Origin: Mxb001 sp046046455
Lineage (GTDB): Bacteria > Actinomycetota > Actinomycetes > S36-B12
NCBI GenBank assembly: GCA_046046455.1
Contig: JBJOJS010000090.1
Location: 1-64,000 of the forward strand
DNA length: 64,000 nucleotides
Direction: 5' to 3'
The notes beneath the pieces were generated by a model. It made no database searches. It saw nothing but the letters and a program-made list of their open reading frames with translations, and had not been told where the DNA came from. A program made the position numbers and the translations under genes. Shown piece after piece: positions 50,478 to 58,739 of the stretch. How positions within the stretch are numbered: position 1 is the stretch's first letter; each line of letters begins with the position of its first letter.

Positions 50478-50517
50478 CACCGACGCACGACGTGCGCCCC
50501 GCCGCGAGGAGGCTGCC

Positions 50518-51234
50518 CTGAACACGCTGAGCCCCCGGGAGATCCAGTCCCGGATCCGCTCCGGCGCGACAGTCGCCGAGCTGGTCGAGGAGTCCGGCAT
50601 GGACGTCGCGGCCATCGAGCGGTTCAGTGGCCCACCGCTCGCGGAGCGCGCGTGGGTGAGCGAGCAGGCCCGTGCATGCGTCGTGCGTCCCGGTAACGAG
50701 GATCTGGAGACCCTCGTCCGACGAGATGTGCGCGGCAAGGGCGACGGCACGCTCGTATGGGACTCCTGGCGACGCCCGGACGGTCGATGGACCGTGGTCG
50801 CGGCGATCGGGGACGACGCACCCGTATCGACGTGGCTCTACGACCCGCGTTCGCGCTCGGTCCAGCCTGACGATGCTGCATCGCACCGACTGGCATCCGA
50901 GGACATCGTGGTGCCGCTCCGTCCGACCACGTCCACCGTGTCGCTCCCGCGCGAGGATGCGCGAGACGCGTCTGTTGATGCCGGTGCGTCCGCTGCTGAC
51001 GACACTTCCGTTGGCGACGACACGTCCGGTGACGACGGCACGGCAGTGCCCGTCGCACGCGACGCGTCGCCGCGCGACGCGGCCGCAACGGCACTGGAGC
51101 AGCCGTCCACCCCGACTCCCGAGCCGGCCCCCGCGGCGCCGGAGACCTCTCGCGGCAAGGCTCGCAAGGGACGCCGGGCCAGCGTGCCTCGGTGGGACGA
51201 GATCCTCTTCGGGGCAGGCCAGTCCGACACCTAG
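50518..51234 (+). CDS. sepH: SepH-like cell division protein, N-terminally short, likely CTG start
   Basis: SepH binds FtsZ and stimulates its assembly in actinobacterial division. The helix-turn-helix region TLSPREIQSRIRSGATVAEL, the following VWDSWRRPDGRW block and the C-terminal RASVPRWDEILFG are clearly SepH. The usual first 50-55 residues before the HTH are absent: no ATG, GTG or TTG lies in frame between the MFS stop and the HTH. CTG 50518 sits five bases after GAGGAGG (50506-50512) and is the best start, giving 238 residues. The middle (about 135-200) is low-complexity Asp/Ala/Ser-rich. Confidence 0.85.
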   Translation: MNTLSPREIQSRIRSGATVAELVEESGMDVAAIERFSGPPLAERAWVSEQARACVVRPGNEDLETLVRRDVRGKGDGTLVWDSWRRPDGRWTVVAAIGDDAPVSTWLYDPRSRSVQPDDAASHRLASEDIVVPLRPTTSTVSLPREDARDASVDAGASAADDTSVGDDTSGDDGTAVPVARDASPRDAAATALEQPSTPTPEPAPAAPETSRGKARKGRRASVPRWDEILFGAGQSDT

Positions 51235-51237
51235 GGA

Positions 51238-51888
51238 TCACTCCCCGAAGGGGAGCGGCTCCCGCGATTGATGCTCTCGCCCCGCCTGAGCGGCCGTCAC
51301 CCCGCGGCGATGGTGGTCGCGGCACAGCACTTCGTAGGCGACCTGACCGGTGCCTCCCCCATCGACATCGCCCACCACGACCTGATCTCCATCGCGCACG
51401 ATGGTGCCGTCGACCGTGCGGGCCTGGTGCGTGCCTCGGCGGCCGCACCAGCACAGAGCAGCCACCTGGAGCACCTCGACACGATCCGCGAGCTCGATGA
51501 GGCGCGCCGACCCGGGGAAGAGCCGGGTGCGGAAGTCAGTGGTGATGCCGAATGCATAGACGTCGATTCCGAACTCGTCCACGACATCGGCAAGCTGCTC
51601 GATCTGTGCGGGCGTGTAGAACTGGGCCTCGTCGCAGATGAGGTAGTCAAGTCGGCCACCTGCGGAAAGGTGGTCGACGACGACACGGCGCAGATCCAGT
51701 TGCGGCTCGACCTCGATGGCATCGGCACGAAGGCCGAGTCGGCTCGACAGGACCGATGCCCCCGCCCGATCCATCTGGGTGAAGACGAGACCTGCACGGC
51801 CGCGGGAAGAGTGATTGTGGTCTGTTTGCAGGGCCAGTGTGGACTTGCCGCAGTCCATGGTCCCGGAGAAGAAGACGAGTTCAGCCAC
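51238..51888 (-). CDS. tdk: Thymidine kinase (TK1 type)
   Basis: Phosphorylates thymidine in nucleotide salvage. The 216 residues contain the P-loop GTMDCGKST (9-17), the Walker B-like DEAQF, and zinc cysteines in CWCGRRG with a late Cys in CRDHH. GTG 51888 is chosen because GGGGAGC precedes it by five to seven bases and the P-loop must be near the N-terminus. It overlaps the upstream phosphodiesterase-like gene by eight bases and follows SepH tail to tail with three bases between. Confidence 0.94.
   Translation of the reverse strand: MAELVFFSGTMDCGKSTLALQTDHNHSSRGRAGLVFTQMDRAGASVLSSRLGLRADAIEVEPQLDLRRVVVDHLSAGGRLDYLICDEAQFYTPAQIEQLADVVDEFGIDVYAFGITTDFRTRLFPGSARLIELADRVEVLQVAALCWCGRRGTHQARTVDGTIVRDGDQVVVGDVDGGGTGQVAYEVLCRDHHRRGVTAAQAGREHQSREPLPFGE
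51241..51255. terminator. Hairpin after SepH within the end of tdk
   Basis: CTCCCC (51241-51246) pairs with GGGGAG (51250-51255) around GAA. It starts seven bases after the SepH stop codon and codes for the last residues of thymidine kinase on the other strand. Confidence 0.45.
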
Positions 51889-53020
51889 GTCCAGCTCCCC
51901 ACGCCGCAAGCAAGGGAATGTGCATCTCAGCCTCGGTCACCGACCCATGCTGGCCCAGGAGGCCCGACACGAGCGGATCGACCTCGCTCACGAGGATCGT
52001 GTCGCCCCTCGCCAGGACCACGACGTCGCCGACGCGCTCGGCGTAGTCCTCGTCGGTGGGACCGAAGAGCCCACGGGCGACGGCCTCCTCGCGATCGAGG
52101 ACGTAGGCCCGCTCAGCCAGGTGATCACGCCACGACGACGTCAGGGCTTCCGCTGAACCGGGTGCGCAGTAGACGTGGCGCAGTCGAGGCTCACCGGCGA
52201 CCGTGATCACCGTGTCGAATCCCGGAAGCCCCTCGACGATCACCCGAGAGCTCGGTGGACAGTCGACCATGCCGTGGTCCGCGGTCACCACGAGCAGGTG
52301 GTCGTCATCGATCCTGTCGATGATGCGCGCGACGAGTGTCTCCACCGCCACAAGGGCGTCACGCCACTGCAGCGAGGCGACGCCGTAGACGTGCCCCATG
52401 CGATCCAGCTCCGACACGTAGGCATAGCCGAGACCCCGCCGCTGTCCGACAACCGCGTCGCCGATGGCCCCATGGTTATCGGACCCGGCGTACTCACCCC
52501 CGCGGAGCACCGCTTGCGTCAGCCCACTCTGCGCATAGGCGCTGGCCCCGATACGTACCACGGGGAAACCCTCCCGAGCGACGCGCTCGAATACGGTGGG
52601 CTCCGGCTGGACGGCCAGAGGGTGGGGACCATCCGTCCACGACAGCGGATGCAGGATCTCGCCGTCCTCCGGGAGCCGGAATGCCGCGCCCACGATGCCG
52701 TGGGCGCCCGGTGGCAAGCCCGTGCCCAGGCTCGCCAGCGCAGTCGGCGTCGTCGACGGCACCGTCGTGCTCAGTCGCCGGTGGGACATCGCCGCGAGCG
52801 TGGGCGTGCTGTCCCGATGGTGCTGCCAGGGCCACCACCCCAATCCATCGACGAGGAGCACCGTCACGGCGGCGGGCGGCCTCTCAGCGGCGCCACCCGC
52901 GAGCCGAGTGATGCCCACGACGTCGGTGAAACCGGGTACGCCGAGCACGCTGGCCGCCGAAGGGAGCACGTCGGCCAGGGTCGCCGAACCGTAGGGCGGT
53001 GCCTCGGGACCCTCGCTCAC
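51881..53020 (-). CDS. Alkaline-phosphatase superfamily protein (nucleotide pyrophosphatase/phosphodiesterase type)
   Basis: Metal-dependent phosphodiesterase-like protein of 379 residues. The first metal motif is VLLVDGLGWW, the nucleophile Thr lies in TVPSTTPTALAS, and metal residues follow in SELDRMGHVYG and VTADHGMVD with a late His in EMHIPLL. Substrate unknown; it has no signal peptide, so it is probably cytosolic. It is the middle gene of DUF5998-phosphodiesterase-tdk, all overlapping, an order I recall from Streptomyces near sepH. Confidence 0.88.
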   Translation of the reverse strand: MSEGPEAPPYGSATLADVLPSAASVLGVPGFTDVVGITRLAGGAAERPPAAVTVLLVDGLGWWPWQHHRDSTPTLAAMSHRRLSTTVPSTTPTALASLGTGLPPGAHGIVGAAFRLPEDGEILHPLSWTDGPHPLAVQPEPTVFERVAREGFPVVRIGASAYAQSGLTQAVLRGGEYAGSDNHGAIGDAVVGQRRGLGYAYVSELDRMGHVYGVASLQWRDALVAVETLVARIIDRIDDDHLLVVTADHGMVDCPPSSRVIVEGLPGFDTVITVAGEPRLRHVYCAPGSAEALTSSWRDHLAERAYVLDREEAVARGLFGPTDEDYAERVGDVVVLARGDTILVSEVDPLVSGLLGQHGSVTEAEMHIPLLAAWGAGRG

Positions 53021-53604
53021 CGCAGCCGGGCCGCCGTGGCCTCGGAGAGGGACGCGGCGAAGGCCAGCGTCTGCGTCACGACATCAGCACCGTCGGCAGC
53101 CTCCGACACGCGAAGGGACAGATCGTCGTTGCTCGCCGTACCTGTGTAGCCGTGATCGGCATCGCATTCGGAATCCCCGCAGCCCGCCGGCTCGAGATCG
53201 ATGCGCGCAACCGCGCCCCAGCCGATGGTGAGCACGACCTCGCGCATGGGCCCGCCGGCCTGATGCCGCGCGGGATTGGCCACGACGCGCGTCACCACGA
53301 CCGAATCGACCTTCTCGAGGCGCACCGCCTCGGTCGAGGCCGAGGCGTACGGCTCCGGGCAGGTGTCATCGGGGCCGTGCTCGTCGGTGTGCCCGACGAT
53401 GAGACGCGTGGGGGTGAGCACGAGGACGGTCACGTGACGTCGCAGCTCATCGCGGTCGAAGGTCGCCTCGTGGTGCACGACGTACGACACCAGTGGCTCA
53501 CCCGCGAGCGCCGTCTCGAGGGCATCGGCGACGAGGGCCGGGTAGTAGCCGCTCCGCTCGATGTCGCCGCGGAGGCGGTGGTGCAGGGTGCCCGCATCCG
53601 TCAT
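53017..53604 (-). CDS. DUF5998 family protein
   Basis: Actinobacterial protein of 195 residues, function unknown. Recognisable parts are the start MTDAGTLHHRLRGDIERSGYY, the strand-rich region RHVTVLVLTPTRLIVGHTDE and a short Cys-containing segment AGCGDSECDADHGY. The open frame continues far upstream as an antisense shadow of psuG, so the start is set at ATG 53604, nine bases after GGGAGG. It overlaps the phosphodiesterase-like gene by four bases. Confidence 0.87.
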   Translation of the reverse strand: MTDAGTLHHRLRGDIERSGYYPALVADALETALAGEPLVSYVVHHEATFDRDELRRHVTVLVLTPTRLIVGHTDEHGPDDTCPEPYASASTEAVRLEKVDSVVVTRVVANPARHQAGGPMREVVLTIGWGAVARIDLEPAGCGDSECDADHGYTGTASNDDLSLRVSEAADGADVVTQTLAFAASLSEATAARLR

Positions 53605-53661
53605 GGGCGACATCCTCCCATCCCCGTGGCGGACCCGCGCGGAGGCCACGAGGGGAGACGT

Positions 53662-53667
53662 TACGGT
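53662..53667 (+). promoter_or_regulatory. -10 element of psuG (leaderless)
   Basis: TACGGT, six bases (GCCCGT) before the ATG at 53674. Confidence 0.5.
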
Positions 53668-53673
53668 GCCCGT

Positions 53674-54579
53674 ATGCCTCCCAGCCTGGAGTACTCGGAC
53701 GAGGTCGCCGCTGCCCTGCGGGACGGTCGGCCCCTTGTGGCACTGGAATCCACCATCATCAGCCACGGGCTCCCCCGACCCGAGAACCTCCGGGTCGCAC
53801 GCGAGGTCGAGCAGACAGTGCGTTCGCAGGGTGCCGTCCCGGCGACCATCGCCATCCTCGACGGCCGCGTGCGCATCGGCCTGACCGACGCCGAGCTGGC
53901 CCGTGTCGCTGATCTCGACGACATCGTCAAGGTCAGCGTCCGCGACATTGCCACGGTGGTGGCTCGGGGAGGCCACGGGGCGACGACGGTCGCAGCGACG
54001 AGCCACCTGGCGCATCTTGCCGGTATCCGCGTCTTCGCCACCGGTGGTCTCGGAGGCGTGCATCGTCAAGCGCGTGAGACCTGGGATGAATCGGCCGATC
54101 TCACGTCGCTGTCCACCACCCCGGTCATCGTCGTGTGCTCGGGCGTGAAGTCGATCCTGGATGTGCCGGCCACCCTGGAGCGACTGGAGACACTCAACGT
54201 CGCCATCGTCGGCTTCGGGACATCGCACTTCCCCGGCTTCTACCTCACCGACTCGGGGAGCCGCGTCGACTGGCAGGTCGACACCGCCGAGGACATCGCG
54301 ACCATCAGTCGAGTACGCCGCGACCTGGATATCCCCGGCGCCCTGGTCGTGGCGCACCCGCTGCCCGAGGATCTGCAGATGGATCCCGACCTCCACGACC
54401 GGCTTCTCGCCGAGGGACTCGCCCAGGCGGAGAGCTCTGGGATCCGCGGCAAGGACGTGACACCCTTCCTCCTCGACTACTTCCACCGAGCCTCGGGTGG
54501 GGTCAGCCTCCAGGCCAACACCGAGATCATCCTGCGCAACGCCGATCTGGCGGCGCGGGTGGCCGTGGCGGACGCGTAA
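53674..54579 (+). CDS. psuG: Pseudouridine-5'-phosphate glycosidase
   Basis: Splits pseudouridine 5'-phosphate into uracil and ribose 5-phosphate by a Lys-based ring-opening mechanism. The 301-residue protein has ALESTIISHGLP with catalytic Glu25, Lys86 in DIVKVSVRD, and the nucleophilic Lys159 in CSGVKSILD. A PfkB kinase gene follows after nine bases, giving the standard psuG-psuK pair for salvage of pseudouridine from RNA turnover. The start is fixed by the leaderless hexamer. Confidence 0.95.
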   Translation: MPPSLEYSDEVAAALRDGRPLVALESTIISHGLPRPENLRVAREVEQTVRSQGAVPATIAILDGRVRIGLTDAELARVADLDDIVKVSVRDIATVVARGGHGATTVAATSHLAHLAGIRVFATGGLGGVHRQARETWDESADLTSLSTTPVIVVCSGVKSILDVPATLERLETLNVAIVGFGTSHFPGFYLTDSGSRVDWQVDTAEDIATISRVRRDLDIPGALVVAHPLPEDLQMDPDLHDRLLAEGLAQAESSGIRGKDVTPFLLDYFHRASGGVSLQANTEIILRNADLAARVAVADA

Positions 54580-54588
54580 GTCGCGACC

Positions 54589-55476
54589 GTGCCGCCCGCA
54601 CCCACCATCCACGTCGTCGGCGAGCTCATGATCGACGTGATCGCGCGAGTGCACACCGCGCCCGCACCGGGCTCCGATGCGCCGGCGACGATCACCGAGA
54701 GCGACGGTGGATCCGCGGCTAACGTCGCCGCCTGGCTGGCACATCTCGATGCATCCGTCCGCTTCGTCGCGCGGGTGGGTGCCGATGCCTCGGGGGACGC
54801 CGCGCTCCGTCGACTGTCGGCAGCCGGCGTCGATGTGAAGGCTGCTCGCGACCGGCTTCACCCCACCGGTCGCTGCGTCGTCGTCGTCACCCTCGACGGA
54901 GAGCGCACGATGTTCCCCGACCCTGGGGCCAATGCGCACCTGTCGGCTACGGACATCGATCCGACCGACTGGCAGGCCGGCGAGCACCTCCACATGAGCG
55001 GCTACTCACTCATCCGGGAGGGCTCGCGCGCGGCCGCCCTGCAGGCAATGGAACGCGCACGCCTGGTGGGGCTCACGGTGAGCATCGACGCGTCATCCGA
55101 GGCGCCGCTCCTCGCGGTAGGGCCCGAGACCTTCCTCGGGTGGCTCGCTCCCACCGATGTCCTCTTCGCCAACGCCGCCGAGGCACGTGCCCTCACGGGC
55201 ACGGCCGATGCCGCGCGCGCGGTGGACGCGCTCGTCATGCGGGGCCTCACGGCTGTCGTCAAGGTGGGAGGCGACGGGGCGCTGGCGGGAAGCCGCGAGG
55301 GCCGCTGGAGGGCCCCGGCCTCGCCCGCGATCGCCCAGGACAGCACGGGTGCCGGCGATGCCTTCGCCGCCGGTTTCCTCGCCTGCTGGACGCGGAACGG
55401 CGATATGGAGGCTGCACTGGATTCCGCCACGCGGACGGCGGCGCGTGCCGTGTCTCGACCGGGTGGTCGCCCGTAG
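54589..55476 (+). CDS. psuK: PfkB-family carbohydrate kinase, probable pseudouridine kinase
   Basis: Ribokinase-family kinase of 295 residues. The N-terminal VVGELMIDVI and SDGGSAANVAAWLA bind the sugar, and the ATP/catalytic motif DSTGAGDAF spans 251-259 with catalytic Asp257. Position directly after psuG makes pseudouridine the likely substrate; otherwise it would be called a generic PfkB sugar kinase. GTG 54589 has no clear ribosome site. The stop codon TAG forms part of the -10 of the next gene. Confidence 0.85.
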   Translation: MPPAPTIHVVGELMIDVIARVHTAPAPGSDAPATITESDGGSAANVAAWLAHLDASVRFVARVGADASGDAALRRLSAAGVDVKAARDRLHPTGRCVVVVTLDGERTMFPDPGANAHLSATDIDPTDWQAGEHLHMSGYSLIREGSRAAALQAMERARLVGLTVSIDASSEAPLLAVGPETFLGWLAPTDVLFANAAEARALTGTADAARAVDALVMRGLTAVVKVGGDGALAGSREGRWRAPASPAIAQDSTGAGDAFAAGFLACWTRNGDMEAALDSATRTAARAVSRPGGRP

Positions 55477-55479
55477 GCT
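55474..55479 (+). promoter_or_regulatory. -10 element of the GyrA/ParC gene (leaderless)
   Basis: TAGGCT, six bases (CTCGGC) before the GTG at 55486. Its first three bases are the stop codon of the kinase gene. Confidence 0.55.
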
Positions 55480-55485
55480 CTCGGC

Positions 55486-57915
55486 GTGGCACGCAAAGGC
55501 GAACCGGTGGATCGCATCATCGACGTCGACGTCGACAGCGAGATGCGCAACTCCTTCCTCGAGTACGCCTACTCCGTCATCTACTCCCGCGCCCTCCCCG
55601 ATGCCCGCGACGGGCTCAAGCCCGTGCAGCGCCGGATCATCTTCCAGATGCACCAGATGGGCCTTCGCCCTGACCGTGGCCACGTCAAGAGCGCACGCGT
55701 GGTCGGCGAAGTCATGGGCCGCCTCCACCCCCACGGGGACTCCGCGATCTACGACGCCCTCGTCCGGATGGCGCAACCCTTCACCCTCCGGCTGCCCCTC
55801 GTCGACGGCCACGGCAACTTCGGATCCCCCGATGACGGTCCCGCCGCCATGCGCTACACCGAGTGCCGGCTCGCACCGTCGGCACTCGCTCTGGCCGAGT
55901 CGCTGGATGAGGATGTCGTCGACTTCGTCCCCAACTACGACGGTCGCGAGCTCGAACCCACGGTCCTTCCGGCGGGTTTCCCCGCCCTCCTGGTCAACGG
56001 CGCAGCCGGGATCGCCGTGGGTATGGCCACGTCGATGGCGCCGCACAATCTCGGAGAGGTAGTAGCGGCCGCACGCCACCTGGTCCTGCATCCCGACGCC
56101 ACCCTCGACGAGCTCATTCGCTTCGTGCCGGGTCCCGACCTTCCCGGAGGGGGCACGATCCTCGGCCTGGACGGAGTCCGCGAGGCCTATGCCACCGGCC
56201 GCGGATCCTTCCGCGTGCGCGCCACCGCGCGTATCGAGCAGGTGAGCCCGCGGCGGCGCGGCATCGTGGTGACCGAGCTCCCGCCCGGAGTCGGTCCCGA
56301 GCGCGTCATCGAGCGCATCAAGGATCTCGTGACCAGCAAGAAGTTGCAGGGCATCTCGGACCTGCTCGACCTCACCGACGGAGAGCACGGACTGCGGCTT
56401 GTGATCGAACTCGCGCCCTCCGTCAATCCCGAGGCCATGCTCGATCAGCTCTACCGGATGACGCCGCTCGAGGACCCCTTCACGATCAACGCCGTCACGC
56501 TCGTGGACGGTGAGCCCCGCACCCTGGGCCTGCGTGAGTTGCTCGAGGTCTTCGTGGATCACCGCCGCGAGGTCGTGCGTCGTCGCAGCGAGCACAGACG
56601 CACGCGCGCCCGTGAGCGGCTCCATCTGGTCGACGGGCTCCTCATCGCTATCGTCGACATCGACGAGGTCATCCAGCTCATCCGCGCGAGCGATGACACC
56701 GCCGCCGCGCGCGAGCGCCTCATGACCGTCTTCGACCTCTCCCACGAGCAGGCGACGTACATCCTCGAGATGCCGCTTCGGCGACTGACTAAGTTCTCGC
56801 GCATTGAGTTGGAGTCCGAGCGCGATGAGCTCGGGCGCACCATCGAGCACCTCACCCAGATCATCGACGACGAGGCCCGACTGCGCGAGGTCGTGGCCGA
56901 GGAATTGCTCGCCGTCGCCGAGGAGCACGCGTCACCCCGTCGCACCATCCTGCTCGAGGATGCCGGCACGCCACGCACCGCGGCGGCACCAGCCTCGCTC
57001 GAACTCCCCGACTCCCCCTGCCGGGTGCTCCTGTCCGGCACCGGGCTCATCGCGCGCACCAACGGCTCCGACATCTCCACGACAGGCCCACGCGCGGCGC
57101 ACGACGTCATCGTGAGCGCCACGGTCGCCACGGGCCGGGGCGAGGTCGCGGTGCTCACGAGCGCAGGACGGGCCGTGCGCCTGCCCGTGGTGGAGATGCC
57201 GATCCTGCCCCCCTCCGCCCATGCCCCCGCTCTGGCGGGAGGCGCGCCCCTCGGCGCGCTACTCGATCTCGAGCCCGGCGAGCGCGTCGTGGGACTCGCC
57301 GAGGTCAGCGAACCCCCCGCGGTGGTTGTCCTCGGCACACGGCAGGGCATCGTCAAGAGGGTCGCCATCCAGGGCCCCCCGACGCGTCGGGACTGGGATC
57401 TCATCGCCCTGGCCGACGGGGACGAGGTGGTCGGCGCGCAGGAGACCGCTCCGGGCGATGACATCGTCCTCATCACCTCCGACGCGCAGGCGCTGCGATT
57501 CCCCGCGGATGCCGTGAGACCCCAGGGCCGCTCGGCAGCGGGGATGGCAGGCATCCGCCTCGCGGAGGGCGCGGAACTCATCGCCTGCTGCGCGGTCGAC
57601 GGCGATGATCCCGAAGCCGTGATCGTCACGGTCGCGGGCTCACGGTCGGCGCTGCCGGGCACGTCGGCCTTCACGGCCAAGGTCACCCCGCTGGTCGAGA
57701 TCCCGCGCAAGGGCCGCGGCACCGCGGGCGTGCGATCGCACCGCTTCCTGCGCTTCGAGGACGTGCTCGTCCTCAGCTGGGCCGGTGTCGGTCCTGTGCG
57801 CGCATCTGCCGCCTCCGGCACACCTCTCGATCTGCCCGACGGCGCAGGCAAGCGCGATGCATCGGGCACCCCTCTGAGCGGTCCGGTGGCGAGCATCGGC
57901 GGACCGCCGCGATGA
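55486..57915 (+). CDS. Type IIA DNA topoisomerase subunit A (GyrA/ParC family)
   Basis: DNA-cleaving subunit of a type IIA topoisomerase, 809 residues. The winged-helix and tower start RALPDARDGLKPVQRRIIF, the HPHGDSAIYDALVRMAQ block and catalytic Tyr124 in AMRYTECR are present; the C-terminal beta-pinwheel (about 500-780) wraps DNA. It is most like the second GyrA-type gene of Streptomyces called ParC (SCO5836 in memory). No GyrB/ParE partner is adjacent, so gyrase versus topoisomerase IV cannot be decided. It overlaps the next gene by ATGA. Confidence 0.9.
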   Translation: MARKGEPVDRIIDVDVDSEMRNSFLEYAYSVIYSRALPDARDGLKPVQRRIIFQMHQMGLRPDRGHVKSARVVGEVMGRLHPHGDSAIYDALVRMAQPFTLRLPLVDGHGNFGSPDDGPAAMRYTECRLAPSALALAESLDEDVVDFVPNYDGRELEPTVLPAGFPALLVNGAAGIAVGMATSMAPHNLGEVVAAARHLVLHPDATLDELIRFVPGPDLPGGGTILGLDGVREAYATGRGSFRVRATARIEQVSPRRRGIVVTELPPGVGPERVIERIKDLVTSKKLQGISDLLDLTDGEHGLRLVIELAPSVNPEAMLDQLYRMTPLEDPFTINAVTLVDGEPRTLGLRELLEVFVDHRREVVRRRSEHRRTRARERLHLVDGLLIAIVDIDEVIQLIRASDDTAAARERLMTVFDLSHEQATYILEMPLRRLTKFSRIELESERDELGRTIEHLTQIIDDEARLREVVAEELLAVAEEHASPRRTILLEDAGTPRTAAAPASLELPDSPCRVLLSGTGLIARTNGSDISTTGPRAAHDVIVSATVATGRGEVAVLTSAGRAVRLPVVEMPILPPSAHAPALAGGAPLGALLDLEPGERVVGLAEVSEPPAVVVLGTRQGIVKRVAIQGPPTRRDWDLIALADGDEVVGAQETAPGDDIVLITSDAQALRFPADAVRPQGRSAAGMAGIRLAEGAELIACCAVDGDDPEAVIVTVAGSRSALPGTSAFTAKVTPLVEIPRKGRGTAGVRSHRFLRFEDVLVLSWAGVGPVRASAASGTPLDLPDGAGKRDASGTPLSGPVASIGGPPR

Positions 57916-58739
57916 CTCGCTGCGCCGAGACCGCGGCAGCAGAGCCCCTCTCCGGCACCGCCCCCCGCGCTCGCTGGTGGTGGCTCATCGAGGTGCCGGG
58001 GGCATGGGGACGCAAGGCCATCGCGGACTGTCGCGTCCCCGCCGTCCGCTCGCTCTCCTCGGATGAGGATCGCCGGGTCCTCCTGGTACGCCGACCCGGA
58101 CGACACCCCGCTACCGATGCCCGCTCGCCGCTGCGCGTCTGGATCGCGGGCGCGCTGCCCGATGATCCGCCTCCACGAATCGCCATCGCCGACGACCCGG
58201 ACGAGATCCGGCAGTGGCCGATCGAGGGTCCCGCCTCGGCCGTGGCCGACCCCGATGCACCGATCCTGGCCGTGTGCACCAATTCCTCCCGGGATGCGTG
58301 CTGCGGCATCGACGGTCGCGCGCTCGTCACCTCCCTGTCGGCGTCATCCGGTGTCTGGGAGTGCTCGCACCTCGGAGGGCATCGCTTCGCTCCCACGGCG
58401 CTGCTGGTCCGGTCGGGGCTCGTCTACGGGCGTCTCACTGAGCCGATCGCCCGTCATCTCCTCGTGCACGGCCCCGACCCCGAGACCAGCGCCTGGATAC
58501 GCGGCCGCAGCGCCCTCGAGCCAGCGATCCAGGCGGCCGAGGCCCATCTCCTCGCACGGGGCACCCGACCCGATGTTGCAGGCGTGCACGTGGAGCACCA
58601 GGCACCCGATCGCGCCCGCGTCACCTTCTCCGGCCATGGCAGCCTCGAGCTCTCCCTCGTCTCGGGCGAGCCGCGACCGGCCTCCTGCGGTGCCGCACCG
58701 GAGGCCTGGTCCGCGTGGCGCGTCGTTGATCCGGCCTAG
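57912..58739 (+). CDS. Sucrase/ferredoxin-like family protein
   Basis: Protein of 275 residues with a thioredoxin-like ferredoxin fold. The motifs CTNSSRDACCGIDG and WECSHLGGHRFAPT carry the conserved Cys/His residues expected to hold a 2Fe-2S cluster. The biochemical role of actinobacterial members is unclear; the sucrase label is historical. It is coupled to the topoisomerase gene by a four-base overlap and shares a CTAG stop with the convergent FprA-type reductase. Confidence 0.88.
   Translation: MTRCAETAAAEPLSGTAPRARWWWLIEVPGAWGRKAIADCRVPAVRSLSSDEDRRVLLVRRPGRHPATDARSPLRVWIAGALPDDPPPRIAIADDPDEIRQWPIEGPASAVADPDAPILAVCTNSSRDACCGIDGRALVTSLSASSGVWECSHLGGHRFAPTALLVRSGLVYGRLTEPIARHLLVHGPDPETSAWIRGRSALEPAIQAAEAHLLARGTRPDVAGVHVEHQAPDRARVTFSGHGSLELSLVSGEPRPASCGAAPEAWSAWRVVDPA

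Noticed and set aside
53605..54993. Long open frame continuing upstream of DUF5998 on the minus strand
   Set aside because: It mirrors psuG and the kinase gene on the plus strand, has no family match, and arises from high G+C content.
55093..56928. A 611-codon minus-strand open frame opposite the GyrA/ParC gene
   Set aside because: Shadow of the topoisomerase gene; no recognisable motif.
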